Assembly: GCA_000179315.1 (NCBI GenBank)
Contig: ADZZ01000176.1
Coordinates: 1-64,000 of the forward strand
Source of the DNA: a delta proteobacterium NaphS2
GTDB taxonomy: Bacteria > Desulfobacterota > DSM-4660 > Desulfatiglandales > Desulfatiglandaceae
DNA length: 64,000 bases
Direction: 5' to 3'
Under the pieces are notes generated by a model. The model did not search any database. It was not told the DNA's origin and saw only the letters and a program-made list of their open reading frames with translations. Each line of letters opens with the position of its first letter. Position 1 is the stretch's first letter. A program made the translations under genes and the position numbers. Positions 33,277-41,737 of the stretch are shown here, in pieces.

Positions 33277-34080
33277 ATGAATACTTCCTTGTCACGTTTC
33301 AAGGCCATTGTGCTGGCGGCGGATCGGGAACCGGTCAATGTGGTCGCCGAAGCAGCGGGCGTCAGATGTAAATCTCTGGTCCCGATTGGCGGTACGCCCA
33401 TGGTCTTCAGGGTTCTGGAAGCTTTGCACGCCTCCCACCACGTGGGGGAGCGGATTTTGTGCGGCCCGAACGGAACCGTTATGGAACGGGAGCCTGAATT
33501 CAGGGCCCGTGTCGCCGCCGGTGGGGTCCGGTGGTTTGAAAATCAGGCCACACCGAGTGAAAGCGCCCACCAAGTCATGCGGCTGCTTCCGGAACAAACG
33601 CCCGTGCTTCTAACGACGAGCGATCATGCACTGTTGAGCCCCCGGATCATTGACCACTTCTGTTTCCATGCCTTGACCTCGGCATGCGATGTGGTTGCCG
33701 CGGTTGCCCGGCATGAAACCGTGACCACGGCCTATCCGGAAACGCGCAGAACCGCCTATCGTTTCAAGGATGGGGCCTATTGCTCATGCAATCTTTTTGC
33801 CTTTTTGACCCCCCAGGCGCGTGCCGCGGCATTGTTCTGGCGGCAGGTGGAACAGCAGCGCAAAAATCCCTTGCGTGTCATCCATGCATTCGGCTGGATT
33901 GCGGTGATGCAATATATGTCGGGACGTCTGACACTCGCCGGGGCGTTGGATCGTGTATCGCACCGTCTGGGCTTTAGGGCGGGTGTTGTTGTCATGCCGT
34001 TTCCGGAAGCCGCCATTGACGTGGACTCGGTCAGAGATTGGGAGATCGTCAAGCGGATTGCAGGCGAAAAAGAACGTTGA
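33277..34080 (+). CDS. MobA-like nucleotidyltransferase
   Basis: A 267-residue protein with a Rossmann-type nucleotidyltransferase start (FKAIVLAADREPVNVVAEAAG, then CKSLVPIGGTPMVFRVLEAL). TTSDHALLSPRIIDHF stands at the position of the metal-binding DxD/DHP motif. The P-loop-like GG(K/R) segment is altered, so activity is uncertain. It follows the acyltransferase gene by 12 nt in the same direction. Relatives activate sugars, polyols or phosphocholine with CTP, UTP or GTP. A head-group precursor role is inferred from context. Confidence 0.7.
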   Translation: MNTSLSRFKAIVLAADREPVNVVAEAAGVRCKSLVPIGGTPMVFRVLEALHASHHVGERILCGPNGTVMEREPEFRARVAAGGVRWFENQATPSESAHQVMRLLPEQTPVLLTTSDHALLSPRIIDHFCFHALTSACDVVAAVARHETVTTAYPETRRTAYRFKDGAYCSCNLFAFLTPQARAAALFWRQVEQQRKNPLRVIHAFGWIAVMQYMSGRLTLAGALDRVSHRLGFRAGVVVMPFPEAAIDVDSVRDWEIVKRIAGEKER

Positions 34081-34532
34081 TCCATTTCCTTCTTGGTGTA
34101 ATCAATGAGGTCCTTCTCGTTTATCATGATAAATTTTATGACTACGGTCTTGACAAAAGATTAACATCGCGCTATCAAAGGGTGTTAAAATAAGATTTTT
34201 CAGACAAACGTCAATTTTTGAACTCACTGTTTTTACTGAAAAAATAGGATGAGCTTTTTTCTGCCATTTGAATCGACATCGCAAAATGCAAAAAATTGCT
34301 ACCCATTATTGTTAGAGAACTAGGTTTTTACGCCGATTTTTACCCTCTTTTTATGGGGTAACCATTTGATATAATTTATTAATGATATGATTGTTTTAAC
34401 ACCCTTTATCAAGCTTTTTTATTTTCAAAACCTTTGCGGTGATATCCGCCAAAATCGAATGCAAAATGCAAGTGGTAACAATAGAGAAACTTATGTTTGC
34501 AACCCCGACATTGAATCCGCAGCCTCTGAGAT
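34081..34532. other. AT-rich intergenic region before the acyl-AMP ligase gene
   Basis: A 450-base stretch, clearly more AT-rich than its surroundings, with no credible gene. It holds a good promoter candidate at 34150-34178, a TATAAT at 34370-34375 without a matching -35 box, and two loose copies of a motif containing GCAAAATGCAA (near 34278 and 34460). It separates the acyltransferase/nucleotidyltransferase pair from the acyl-AMP ligase-CerR-ACP-Spt group and probably holds the promoter of the latter. Confidence 0.6.
34150..34178 (+). promoter_or_regulatory. Candidate sigma-70 promoter for the Spt operon
   Basis: TTGACA at 34150-34155, a 17-nt spacer and TATCAA at 34173-34178 in the AT-rich gap. 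The long leader (about 350 bases to the acyl-AMP ligase start) would leave room for leader-based control, though no known riboswitch fold was recognised. Confidence 0.5.
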
Positions 34533-36233
34533 ATGATGAGATACGATAAGCGTCTTTCTACACTGACCGACGCCTTGGATTACGCCAGCCGGGGCCAAAC
34601 GGGCTATAATTTTTATTCCGGCGCGGGTGAGCTGTCCGCGGCGCTTCCTTACGCGAAACTGCGAAAAGAAGCCCGATCGCTGGCGCGAAAGTTGAGCAAT
34701 ATGGGACTTTCCAGGGGCTCGCGTGTGGCGATCGTGGCGGATACGCATCCGGACTTCGTCCGATTTTTTTTCGCATGTCAGTATGCCGGGCTGACCCCCG
34801 TCCCGCTACCGGCTCAACTCCAATTGGGCGGCCGCAAGGCCTATGTTGCTCAGCTTACGCGTTTGCTGTCCATTTGCGAGGCGGAACTGGCCATGGCGCC
34901 CGATGCCTTTCTGCCGTTTTTAACGGATGCGGCCCAGGGGACGAATGTCCGTTTCCTGGGGGCCCCGCAAGACTATGACGCCCTTCCTGAAACCGACGCA
35001 CCTTTACAACCCGCGAAGTCAACGGAACTGGCGTATCTGCAATACACCTCGGGCAGCACCCGCTTCCCTCGGGGCGTGATGATCACCCATAAGGCGGTTA
35101 TGAGCAACCTGTCGGCCATCATTAAGTACGGCAGTAAGATTCGGGAAGGAGATCGCGCCGTATCCTGGCTTCCTTTTTTTCATGATATGGGGCTGGTCGG
35201 CCTGCTGCTGACTCCCATGGTAAGCGGGATATCCGTGGATTTTTTAAATACCCGGGACTTTGCAATGCGTCCCCGTTTGTGGTTAAAACTCATGTCCGAA
35301 AATCGGGGCACCCTCAGCATCGGGCCGCCCTTTGGTTATGAGCTGGTCGCACGACGCCTTCGCGATGAGGACGCGCATCAGTATGATCTGCGATCATGGC
35401 GGTTTGCCGGCGTGGGCGCGGAGATGATTCGCCCCGAATCCCTCCGGCAATTTGCGGATAAACTCAGACCATCCGGTTTTGACGCCCGTGCGTTTTTGCC
35501 CTGCTATGGGATGGCGGAATGTTCCCTGGCGGTATCTTTCGGCGTACAAGGCCAAGGCCTGCAAACGGATCATGTGGATGCCGATTTGCTTTCCGAGCGC
35601 CGGATAGCGATGCCTGTGCCCTCCCCTCTTGCAGGTAATGCGAATCAAAGATCCAATACCTTTGTCAACTGCGGCGTGCCGCTTCCCGGATATGAGTCGG
35701 AGATTCGGGACCCGGCAGGGCGGGTACTTCCGGAGCGACACTGCGGCGCCCTGTATCTCCGGGGTCCCAGCGTCATGTCCGGCTATTTTGGGGATCCCGA
35801 GGCCACGCAGGCGGTCCTGTCCGAAGACGGCTGGCTGAATACGGGAGATTTGGCCTATCAGGTCGGATCGAGTATCTTCATCACCGGCCGTAAAAAGGAC
35901 CTCATTATCATTCATGGCCGTAACATTTGGCCCCAGGACATTGAGTACCTGGCTGAATTGCAGCCTGAAATAAGGACAAGGGATGCATCGGCCTTCTCCG
36001 TTCCGACCCCGGATGGGGAGGAGCAGGCCATTGTGATGGTCCAGTGTCGCGTATCGGACAAACGGAAAAGCACTGAACTCAAGGAGCGTATACAGCGATT
36101 GATCGGTGATGAATTGGGCATTGTTTGTAAGGTTGAATTGGTGCCGCGAAACAGCCTGCCCCGCACTACGTCCGGAAAACCATCCCGTAGCGGCGCACGA
36201 AAAGAATATCTCCGGCGGAAATCGGCGCCGTGA
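34533..36233 (+). CDS. Fatty acyl-AMP ligase/acyl-ACP synthetase
   Basis: A 566-residue adenylate-forming enzyme. The AMP-binding motif is YTSGSTRFPRGVMITHKAV (about residue 170), followed by WLPFFHDMGLVGLLLTPMVSG, the adenylation motif PCYGMAECSLAVSFG, NTGDLAYQVG, GRKKDLIIIHGRNIWPQDIE and the late catalytic Lys in RTTSGKPSRSG. HDMGL and the GRN(I/Y)xPxDIE segment are typical of fatty-acyl-AMP ligases that load acyl carrier proteins rather than CoA. It begins the gene group with CerR, ACP and Spt, so it probably charges the neighbouring ACP with the acyl chain used by Spt or ceramide synthase. Confidence 0.85.
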   Translation: MMRYDKRLSTLTDALDYASRGQTGYNFYSGAGELSAALPYAKLRKEARSLARKLSNMGLSRGSRVAIVADTHPDFVRFFFACQYAGLTPVPLPAQLQLGGRKAYVAQLTRLLSICEAELAMAPDAFLPFLTDAAQGTNVRFLGAPQDYDALPETDAPLQPAKSTELAYLQYTSGSTRFPRGVMITHKAVMSNLSAIIKYGSKIREGDRAVSWLPFFHDMGLVGLLLTPMVSGISVDFLNTRDFAMRPRLWLKLMSENRGTLSIGPPFGYELVARRLRDEDAHQYDLRSWRFAGVGAEMIRPESLRQFADKLRPSGFDARAFLPCYGMAECSLAVSFGVQGQGLQTDHVDADLLSERRIAMPVPSPLAGNANQRSNTFVNCGVPLPGYESEIRDPAGRVLPERHCGALYLRGPSVMSGYFGDPEATQAVLSEDGWLNTGDLAYQVGSSIFITGRKKDLIIIHGRNIWPQDIEYLAELQPEIRTRDASAFSVPTPDGEEQAIVMVQCRVSDKRKSTELKERIQRLIGDELGIVCKVELVPRNSLPRTTSGKPSRSGARKEYLRRKSAP

Positions 36234-36295
36234 TTTTTCTCAGCGTCTGATCGTACCCTTAAACGGTCAATAAGAACAGAAGACCGAAGACTTTT

Positions 36296-37234
36296 ATGCA
36301 TCGATCCATTGCAATTACCGGCGCCACGGGATTCATGGGCCGTGTGGTGTTGAAACGGCTGACTTCCATGGGTTGCCACGTTCGGGCATTGATCCGGCCC
36401 GCCTCCATGCACAAGCGGCCCACTCAGGTGGTCCCGGAATGGGTTACAGGCGATCTTGAAGACATGGAAAGTCTTCGGCGCTTGGTTGACGGGGTCGATG
36501 GGGTTGTGCATTGTGCCGGAGTCGTGCGTGGCGCCGGCCGGATGGATTTTGAACGGATCAACGTGGCAGGGGTGGCCCGATTGGTCCTGGCCGCGCACGC
36601 ACAGCCTTCCAAGCCGCGTTTTTTCCTGATATCCTCGCTGGCCGCGCGGGAACCGCACCTTTCCCATTATGCCGCAAGCAAACGAAACGGGGAAAAGGCG
36701 TTGACCATTAACGCGGGCCGAATGCCCTGGGTCATTTTCAGACCCCCTGCGGTTTATGGCCCCGAAGATCGCGAAATACTCCCGCTTTTTCGATGGATGT
36801 ACAGAGGGATCGCGCCGGTCATCGGGTCCGCCGAAACGCGGATTTCACTTTTGTACGTGGAGGACCTGGCGGAAGCGATCGTCTGTTGTGTCAAACGGAT
36901 CACCGGAGTGGGCCGTTCCTATGAAATGCATGATGGGCATACGGGAGGCTATTCGTGGGAAGACGTCATTGACGCCATCGCTCGGATAAACGGAAGGACC
37001 ATCTACCGGATAAAGGTGCCCGTGCCCCTTGTAAGGCTGGCGGCATCGCTCAATGTGGCGGTTTCCCGGATGTGCGGCCAAGCGCCGATGCTGACCCCCG
37101 GGAAGGTCAGAGAATTGACCCATCCCGACTGGGTAGGGGATCATACGGCATTGACCCGTGACACGGGTTGGGTTCCGAAAGTCACCCTGCATGAAGGCCT
37201 GCGGCGAACGTTGCAGGGGCGTTATGGCAAATAA
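36296..37234 (+). CDS. cerR: CerR-like NAD(P)-dependent ceramide/3-keto reductase
   Basis: A 312-residue extended short-chain dehydrogenase. It has the nucleotide-binding ITGATGFMGRVVLKRL at the N-terminus, the SSLA plus YAASKRNGEKAL catalytic motif (Ser, Tyr, Lys; YxxxK at about residue 123) and FRPPAVYGP. In Caulobacter-type sphingolipid synthesis the keto reductase CerR belongs to this epimerase-like SDR class rather than the classical eukaryotic KDSR class. Its position between an acyl-AMP ligase gene and acp-spt supports that role. A general NAD-dependent epimerase acting on a sugar head group is the main alternative. Confidence 0.72.
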   Translation: MHRSIAITGATGFMGRVVLKRLTSMGCHVRALIRPASMHKRPTQVVPEWVTGDLEDMESLRRLVDGVDGVVHCAGVVRGAGRMDFERINVAGVARLVLAAHAQPSKPRFFLISSLAAREPHLSHYAASKRNGEKALTINAGRMPWVIFRPPAVYGPEDREILPLFRWMYRGIAPVIGSAETRISLLYVEDLAEAIVCCVKRITGVGRSYEMHDGHTGGYSWEDVIDAIARINGRTIYRIKVPVPLVRLAASLNVAVSRMCGQAPMLTPGKVRELTHPDWVGDHTALTRDTGWVPKVTLHEGLRRTLQGRYGK

Positions 37235-37256
37235 TAGAAGATGAAAGAAGGGTATC

Positions 37257-37508
37257 ATGCAGTCCAATAGCGAGATCTTTGTGCAGATTCTGGATATATT
37301 GAGACCATTGGCGCAGGGGGGGGTGGAGATTACGGCGGAGACGGACCTGGTGGCTGATTTGTCCATCGATTCCTTGAAGACCATGAAAATTCTGGTAATG
37401 ATAGAAGACCGATTTGATATTTCCATTCCCATAAATATCCTTTCCGATATTCGAACGGTCGGGGACCTGTCCCTGCAGATCCAAAAATTATTGGCAGAGG
37501 ACGATTGA
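37257..37508 (+). CDS. Acyl carrier protein dedicated to Spt
   Basis: An 83-residue acidic helical protein with the phosphopantetheine site DLSIDSLKTMKI (Ser at residue 39). It lies 22 nt after cerR, and its TGA overlaps the ATG of spt. Carrier proteins coupled to serine palmitoyltransferase genes are known in several bacteria, where they supply the acyl chain in place of acyl-CoA. Confidence 0.85.
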   Translation: MQSNSEIFVQILDILRPLAQGGVEITAETDLVADLSIDSLKTMKILVMIEDRFDISIPINILSDIRTVGDLSLQIQKLLAEDD

Positions 37509-38692
37509 TGGGCATTTTTGATAAATTTCAAAAATTGGCTGAAACCCGCCAGGCCCTGGAACAAAAAGACAGCGCGTTTTTCAGTGTGGTAATGGAGGAG
37601 GTGGTTTCTCCCACCGAAGTCGTTGTAAACGGCCGCAGCATGCTGTTGGCCGGCGGAAATAACTATTTAGGTCTGACGTTCCATCCCGAATGTATCCGCG
37701 CGGCATGCCGGGCAATCCGGAGGGAAGGCACCGGAACGACCGGTTCGCGGGTGGCCAACGGGACTTTTTCAGGGCACGTCGCTTTGGAACAGGAACTGTC
37801 CGATTTTCTTGGTCGAAAAAAAACAATTGTATTTTCAACTGGTTATGTTGCTAACCTGGCAATGTTATCAACCCTCGTGGGCCATGGAGAAGTGATTCTC
37901 CTGGACGCGGATTGCCATGCCAGCATCTATGACGGAGCCCGGATGGGGGGGGCGGATGTAATTCGTTTCCGGCACAATGACATGGAAGATCTGGAAAAAC
38001 GCCTCCGCAGGCTCGAAAAACGAAAAACCAACGTGCTGATTGTTGTGGAAGGCCTTTACAGCATGCTGGGGGACCGGGCGCCTTTGGCGGATATCGCCGC
38101 CCTTAAGCACCGTTACGGGGCATATCTGCTCATCGATGAAGCGCATTCTTTGGGGGTGCTCGGAGAAACGGGGCGCGGGTTGGCCGAAGAGGCGGGCGTT
38201 GAACATAGCGTTGATTTTATCGTGGGTACATTCAGCAAAAGCCTTGGGGCCATCGGCGGCTTTTGCACCAGCGATCATCCGGAAATCGATCTCGTTCGCT
38301 ATGGAAGCCGTGCCTATGTCTTTACGGCGTCGTCATCGCCTTCGACCATCGCCTCCACCCGCATGGCGCTGAAGGTTTTGCGCTCTCAGCCTGAGCTGAG
38401 ACACCGGCTCTGGAATCATGCCCATCTGTTGTATCGACGGCTCAAAGACTCGGGTTTCAGCCTTGGACCCGCTCCGGGCCCCATTATTGCCATCAACTGC
38501 CAGGACTCGGAAAAAACGGCCGCCATCTGGAAGGGGCTTTTGGATCGCGGGATCTATGTCAATATGGTATTGCCGCCGGCCACACCGGAGGGGACGGCAT
38601 TGCTTCGCTTAAGCCTGAGCGCCTCCCACACAAGGGAGCAGATTGAAAAAATCGGCGATGCGTTTGTTTCCCTGAAACAAATCATTCTCTGA
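37508..38692 (+). CDS. spt: Serine palmitoyltransferase-like alpha-oxoamine synthase
   Basis: The start is at ATG 37508 (TGATG overlap with acp). The 394-residue PLP enzyme shows all alpha-oxoamine synthase landmarks: NNYLGL (about residue 51), the PLP-stacking His137 in DADCHASI, Asp210 and His213 in LIDEAHSLGVLGETGRG, and the Schiff-base Lys244 in GTFSKSLGAIGGF. The family includes Spt, BioF, Kbl and HemA. The adjacent ACP, acyl-AMP ligase, CerR-like reductase and GNAT acyltransferase select Spt, which condenses serine with an acyl thioester to 3-ketosphinganine. It is the first committed enzyme of the proposed sphingolipid pathway. Confidence 0.85.
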   Translation: MGIFDKFQKLAETRQALEQKDSAFFSVVMEEVVSPTEVVVNGRSMLLAGGNNYLGLTFHPECIRAACRAIRREGTGTTGSRVANGTFSGHVALEQELSDFLGRKKTIVFSTGYVANLAMLSTLVGHGEVILLDADCHASIYDGARMGGADVIRFRHNDMEDLEKRLRRLEKRKTNVLIVVEGLYSMLGDRAPLADIAALKHRYGAYLLIDEAHSLGVLGETGRGLAEEAGVEHSVDFIVGTFSKSLGAIGGFCTSDHPEIDLVRYGSRAYVFTASSSPSTIASTRMALKVLRSQPELRHRLWNHAHLLYRRLKDSGFSLGPAPGPIIAINCQDSEKTAAIWKGLLDRGIYVNMVLPPATPEGTALLRLSLSASHTREQIEKIGDAFVSLKQIIL

Positions 38693-38708
38693 ATGATAGT
38701 ATTGAAAA

Positions 38709-40460
38709 ATGCGATTAATCTTCACCCTGATCCGGCGCTACCCCTTTCACAGCGTAATTGCACTTCTGGCCATGCTTTTCGCCGGTATTGCCGAAGGCTT
38801 CGGCATCTCGATGCTGCTGCCCTTGCTGAGTATGGCCATGGATGTTCCCGGCGTTTCGAGTGGCGGCACGTCGCCGCATTCCGAATCCGCGCTTGAAAGG
38901 GCCGTCACCGGCTTTCTGAGCGCGCTGGGCATTGCCCCCACGCTCAATTTTCTGCTGCTTGCTTTTTCCTTCAGCATCATGCTGAAAGCCGCTCTGGTGC
39001 TCCTGGCCAATAAACGGGTCGGATACATGGTTGCCCAACTGGCGACCGATCTGCGCCTTTCCCTGATTCGCGGCCTGTTTGCGACGAACTGGGAGTATTA
39101 TGTACGCCAGCCCATCGGTCGATTCACCAACGCCATCGCCACGGAGGCCGGCCGATCAGCCGATGCCTATCTGCAGGGAATCAGGGTCATGGCCTTTGTC
39201 ATGCATGCGGCCGTATACGGTGTGGTGGCCTTGATGCTGGACTGGAAGGCGACCCTCATCACGTTGAGCGCCGGCATCATCATATTGTCCGCCCTCAGAC
39301 GTCTTGTCACCAATGCGAAAAAGGCGGGGAAAAGCCAAACCAGCCTGCTCAAATCCCTACTTTCGCTTTTGACCGATACGCTTCAATCCATAAAGCCGCT
39401 CAAGGCCATGGCCCGGGAAAACATGGCGGAGGACATGGTTCAAACCAAAACCAGACATCTGAACAAGGCCTTGCAGAAACAGGTATTCAGCCGGGAAGCC
39501 CTTCAGGCACTGCAGGAGCCCCTGATTATGGTCTTTTTCGCCTTTGGGCTGTATGTGGCGCTTGCGCGATGGCGCCTGCCCCTCGCCACCGTGTTACTCA
39601 TGACCTATATGTTGTCCAAGATACTGAAGACACTGCAAAAAGCTCAAAAAGAATATCAGGCCCTTGTCATTGCCGAGAGCGCCTACTGGTCCCTGTGTTC
39701 CAAGATCAAGGAGACGCAGGAAGCGCGGGAGTACACTGCCGGAACGACGCCACCCGCTTTTTGCCATTCGATTCGTCTTGAAGGCATCTGGTTTTCCTAT
39801 GAGAAGCGTTATATCCTGAAAAATGCCTCCTTATGCTTCCCGAAGGGATCTTTTTCAGCGATCATAGGGGCCTCCGGCGCGGGGAAGACGACCGTCGTGG
39901 ACTTGATCACCGGTCTTTTAACTCCTCAGGAAGGCGCCGTATGGATCGATGATCTGCCTTTGACCAAGGCGGACCTGCGGGCCTGGCGCGGGATGATCGG
40001 CTATGTACCCCAGGAAACACTGCTTTTGCATGACACCGTGCTTGTTAATGTGACCCTGGGCTCCCCTGAATTTACGGAAAAAGATGCGGAGCGGGCTCTT
40101 CGTGATGCAGGGGCCTTGGATTTTGTAATGGAAATGCCTGAAGGAATTCATAGCGTCGTGGGCGAACGGGGGGTGCGGCTTTCCGGCGGCCAACGGCAGC
40201 GGATTACCATTGCGCGGGCGCTGGTGCACAAACCGCGGCTCTTGATCCTGGATGAGGCCACCAGCGCGCTGGATCCCGTCAGCGAGGCGGATATCTGCAG
40301 AACGTTGGGCGGCCTGAAAGGAAAACTCACGATCCTGGCGATTTCACATCAAGAGGCCATATTCCATGAGGCGGACAGGGTTTTTCAACTGAAAAACGGT
40401 GAGGCCGGACTTGTGGAAGACCACGCGGGGCATTGGCAACCGGCGGCAATGTCCGCCTGA
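38709..40460 (+). CDS. MsbA-like ABC exporter (fused membrane and ATPase domains)
   Basis: A 583-residue half-transporter. Six membrane helices lie in about residues 1-310, beginning RRYPFHSVIALLAMLFAGIAEGFG. The ATPase domain has Walker A GASGAGKTTVVDL (about residue 383), Q-loop GYVPQETLLLHD, signature LSGGQRQRIT, Walker B LLILDEATSALDP and the switch His in AISHQE. It belongs to the lipid-flippase and multidrug exporter group. It lies 16 nt after spt on the same strand, so flipping a ceramide-based lipid across the inner membrane is the obvious hypothesis. Confidence 0.85.
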   Translation: MRLIFTLIRRYPFHSVIALLAMLFAGIAEGFGISMLLPLLSMAMDVPGVSSGGTSPHSESALERAVTGFLSALGIAPTLNFLLLAFSFSIMLKAALVLLANKRVGYMVAQLATDLRLSLIRGLFATNWEYYVRQPIGRFTNAIATEAGRSADAYLQGIRVMAFVMHAAVYGVVALMLDWKATLITLSAGIIILSALRRLVTNAKKAGKSQTSLLKSLLSLLTDTLQSIKPLKAMARENMAEDMVQTKTRHLNKALQKQVFSREALQALQEPLIMVFFAFGLYVALARWRLPLATVLLMTYMLSKILKTLQKAQKEYQALVIAESAYWSLCSKIKETQEAREYTAGTTPPAFCHSIRLEGIWFSYEKRYILKNASLCFPKGSFSAIIGASGAGKTTVVDLITGLLTPQEGAVWIDDLPLTKADLRAWRGMIGYVPQETLLLHDTVLVNVTLGSPEFTEKDAERALRDAGALDFVMEMPEGIHSVVGERGVRLSGGQRQRITIARALVHKPRLLILDEATSALDPVSEADICRTLGGLKGKLTILAISHQEAIFHEADRVFQLKNGEAGLVEDHAGHWQPAAMSA

Positions 40461-41724
40461 ATGGGCGCTGGAATCACAAAAAGGGTCTCCATGGGAGATT
40501 TCGGGTGTCGCATTGAGAATCGGATTTCTTTTTAATCATTATTTTCCTCACCAGGTGCCTCATGCAGTGCCGTATGCATTTGAACTGTCGCGCCGCTATC
40601 AGGGTATGGAAGTGATGGTTGCGTGCGCATCCCGTCAGGAGATGGATTTTGTCGAGGCCATCGGAAACCTGTACCCGGGGCATCGCTGTAAATCCCTGAT
40701 GTTGACGGTTCCCTGGCATTACGGAAAAATCGACCCGATCGTGTCCAGATGGCTGTTCATACGGAAAAGGACCCTGCTGCGTCATAACCTCCGTTTTTTT
40801 CGGGGGTTGGATGCCCTTGTAGCGCCCGAGCGCACCTGCATGCACCTGCGTATGACCTACGGATTGAAGGATCTGATCATGATCCACACCCGTCATGGCG
40901 CGGGGGACAGAAAAGGAGGATTTGCTGACCGTGACCGTTCGTTGGCCTTCGATTTCACACTCCTGCCGGGTCAAAAATATGTGGACCGACTCAACGCCCT
41001 GGGATTCTTGCGTGAGGGACGCTTCGCTGTGGCAGGCTACCCAAAATTCGAGGTCGTCCAAGGCCTGAAGCGGAAAATTCCACGACTGTTCAACAATGAC
41101 AACCCCATCGTCGTGTACAACCCCCATTTCGACCAATCGGAATCCTCCTGGAGGACCATGGGGTTGCAGGTTCTTGAATATTTTTTTAACAACAGGGATG
41201 TCAACCTGATTTTCGCGCCCCATGTGGTGCTTTTTAAAAGAAACATCCGACATGGCGCATTCCTGCCCCGGAAATATCGCCAGGCGCCGAATATTCATAT
41301 TGATACGGGCAGCAACGCTTCAGTAGACATGACCTATATGCTGGCAGCCGATATCTATCTCGGGGACGTGAGCAGTCAGGTCTATGAATTTTTACTGGAA
41401 CCCCGGCCCTGTATTTTTCTGAACGCCCATAAGGTCGCCTGGCAGGGCAATTCTGCTTATCTTCACTGGACGTTGGGACAGGTGGTTGAAAACATGGAGA
41501 CGGAGTTCATTCAGGCGTTGAAGCAGGCATTCGCCACTCATCATCGGTTTATCAAAAGGCAGCGGGAGGCTTTTGCTTACACGTTCCATACCGAGCGGGA
41601 AACCACGGCGGCCGAAAGAGGCGCCAAGGCTATTGCGGATTTCCTTCTGCATTCGGCCTCTGGCCGTAAAGGTTTTCAGCCGGCGGGAATGGTCATCGTC
41701 CAAACACCTAATCCGAGATCATAA
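40399..41724 (+). CDS. CDP-glycerol glycerophosphotransferase (TagB/TagF)-family protein
   Basis: 441 residues if read from the ATG at 40399, which overlaps the ABC gene by 62 nt. Conserved sequence begins near residue 39 (RIGFLFNHYFPHQVPHAV), so a TTG at 40513 is an alternative start. Family features are LIMIHTRHGAGDR, PIVVYNPHFDQSESSW (NPTWR-like region), FAPHVVLFKRN and the donor-site region ADIYLGDVSSQVYEFLLEPRPCIFLNAHK. TagF-type enzymes transfer phosphoglycerol from CDP-glycerol to lipid-linked acceptors; this one is shorter than polymerases and may add a single unit. A phosphoglycerol-type decoration of the ceramide lipid is inferred. Confidence 0.72.
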   Translation: MRPDLWKTTRGIGNRRQCPPEWALESQKGSPWEISGVALRIGFLFNHYFPHQVPHAVPYAFELSRRYQGMEVMVACASRQEMDFVEAIGNLYPGHRCKSLMLTVPWHYGKIDPIVSRWLFIRKRTLLRHNLRFFRGLDALVAPERTCMHLRMTYGLKDLIMIHTRHGAGDRKGGFADRDRSLAFDFTLLPGQKYVDRLNALGFLREGRFAVAGYPKFEVVQGLKRKIPRLFNNDNPIVVYNPHFDQSESSWRTMGLQVLEYFFNNRDVNLIFAPHVVLFKRNIRHGAFLPRKYRQAPNIHIDTGSNASVDMTYMLAADIYLGDVSSQVYEFLLEPRPCIFLNAHKVAWQGNSAYLHWTLGQVVENMETEFIQALKQAFATHHRFIKRQREAFAYTFHTERETTAAERGAKAIADFLLHSASGRKGFQPAGMVIVQTPNPRS

Positions 41725-41737
41725 TCCAGAGCTGCTT

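Noticed and set aside
22434-34372. A 14-base sequence, TAACCATTTGATAT, shared by 22434-22447 and 34359-34372, both in AT-rich gaps
   Set aside because: Several 14-base matches are expected by chance in 64 kb, more so in AT-rich DNA, and the surroundings do not match.
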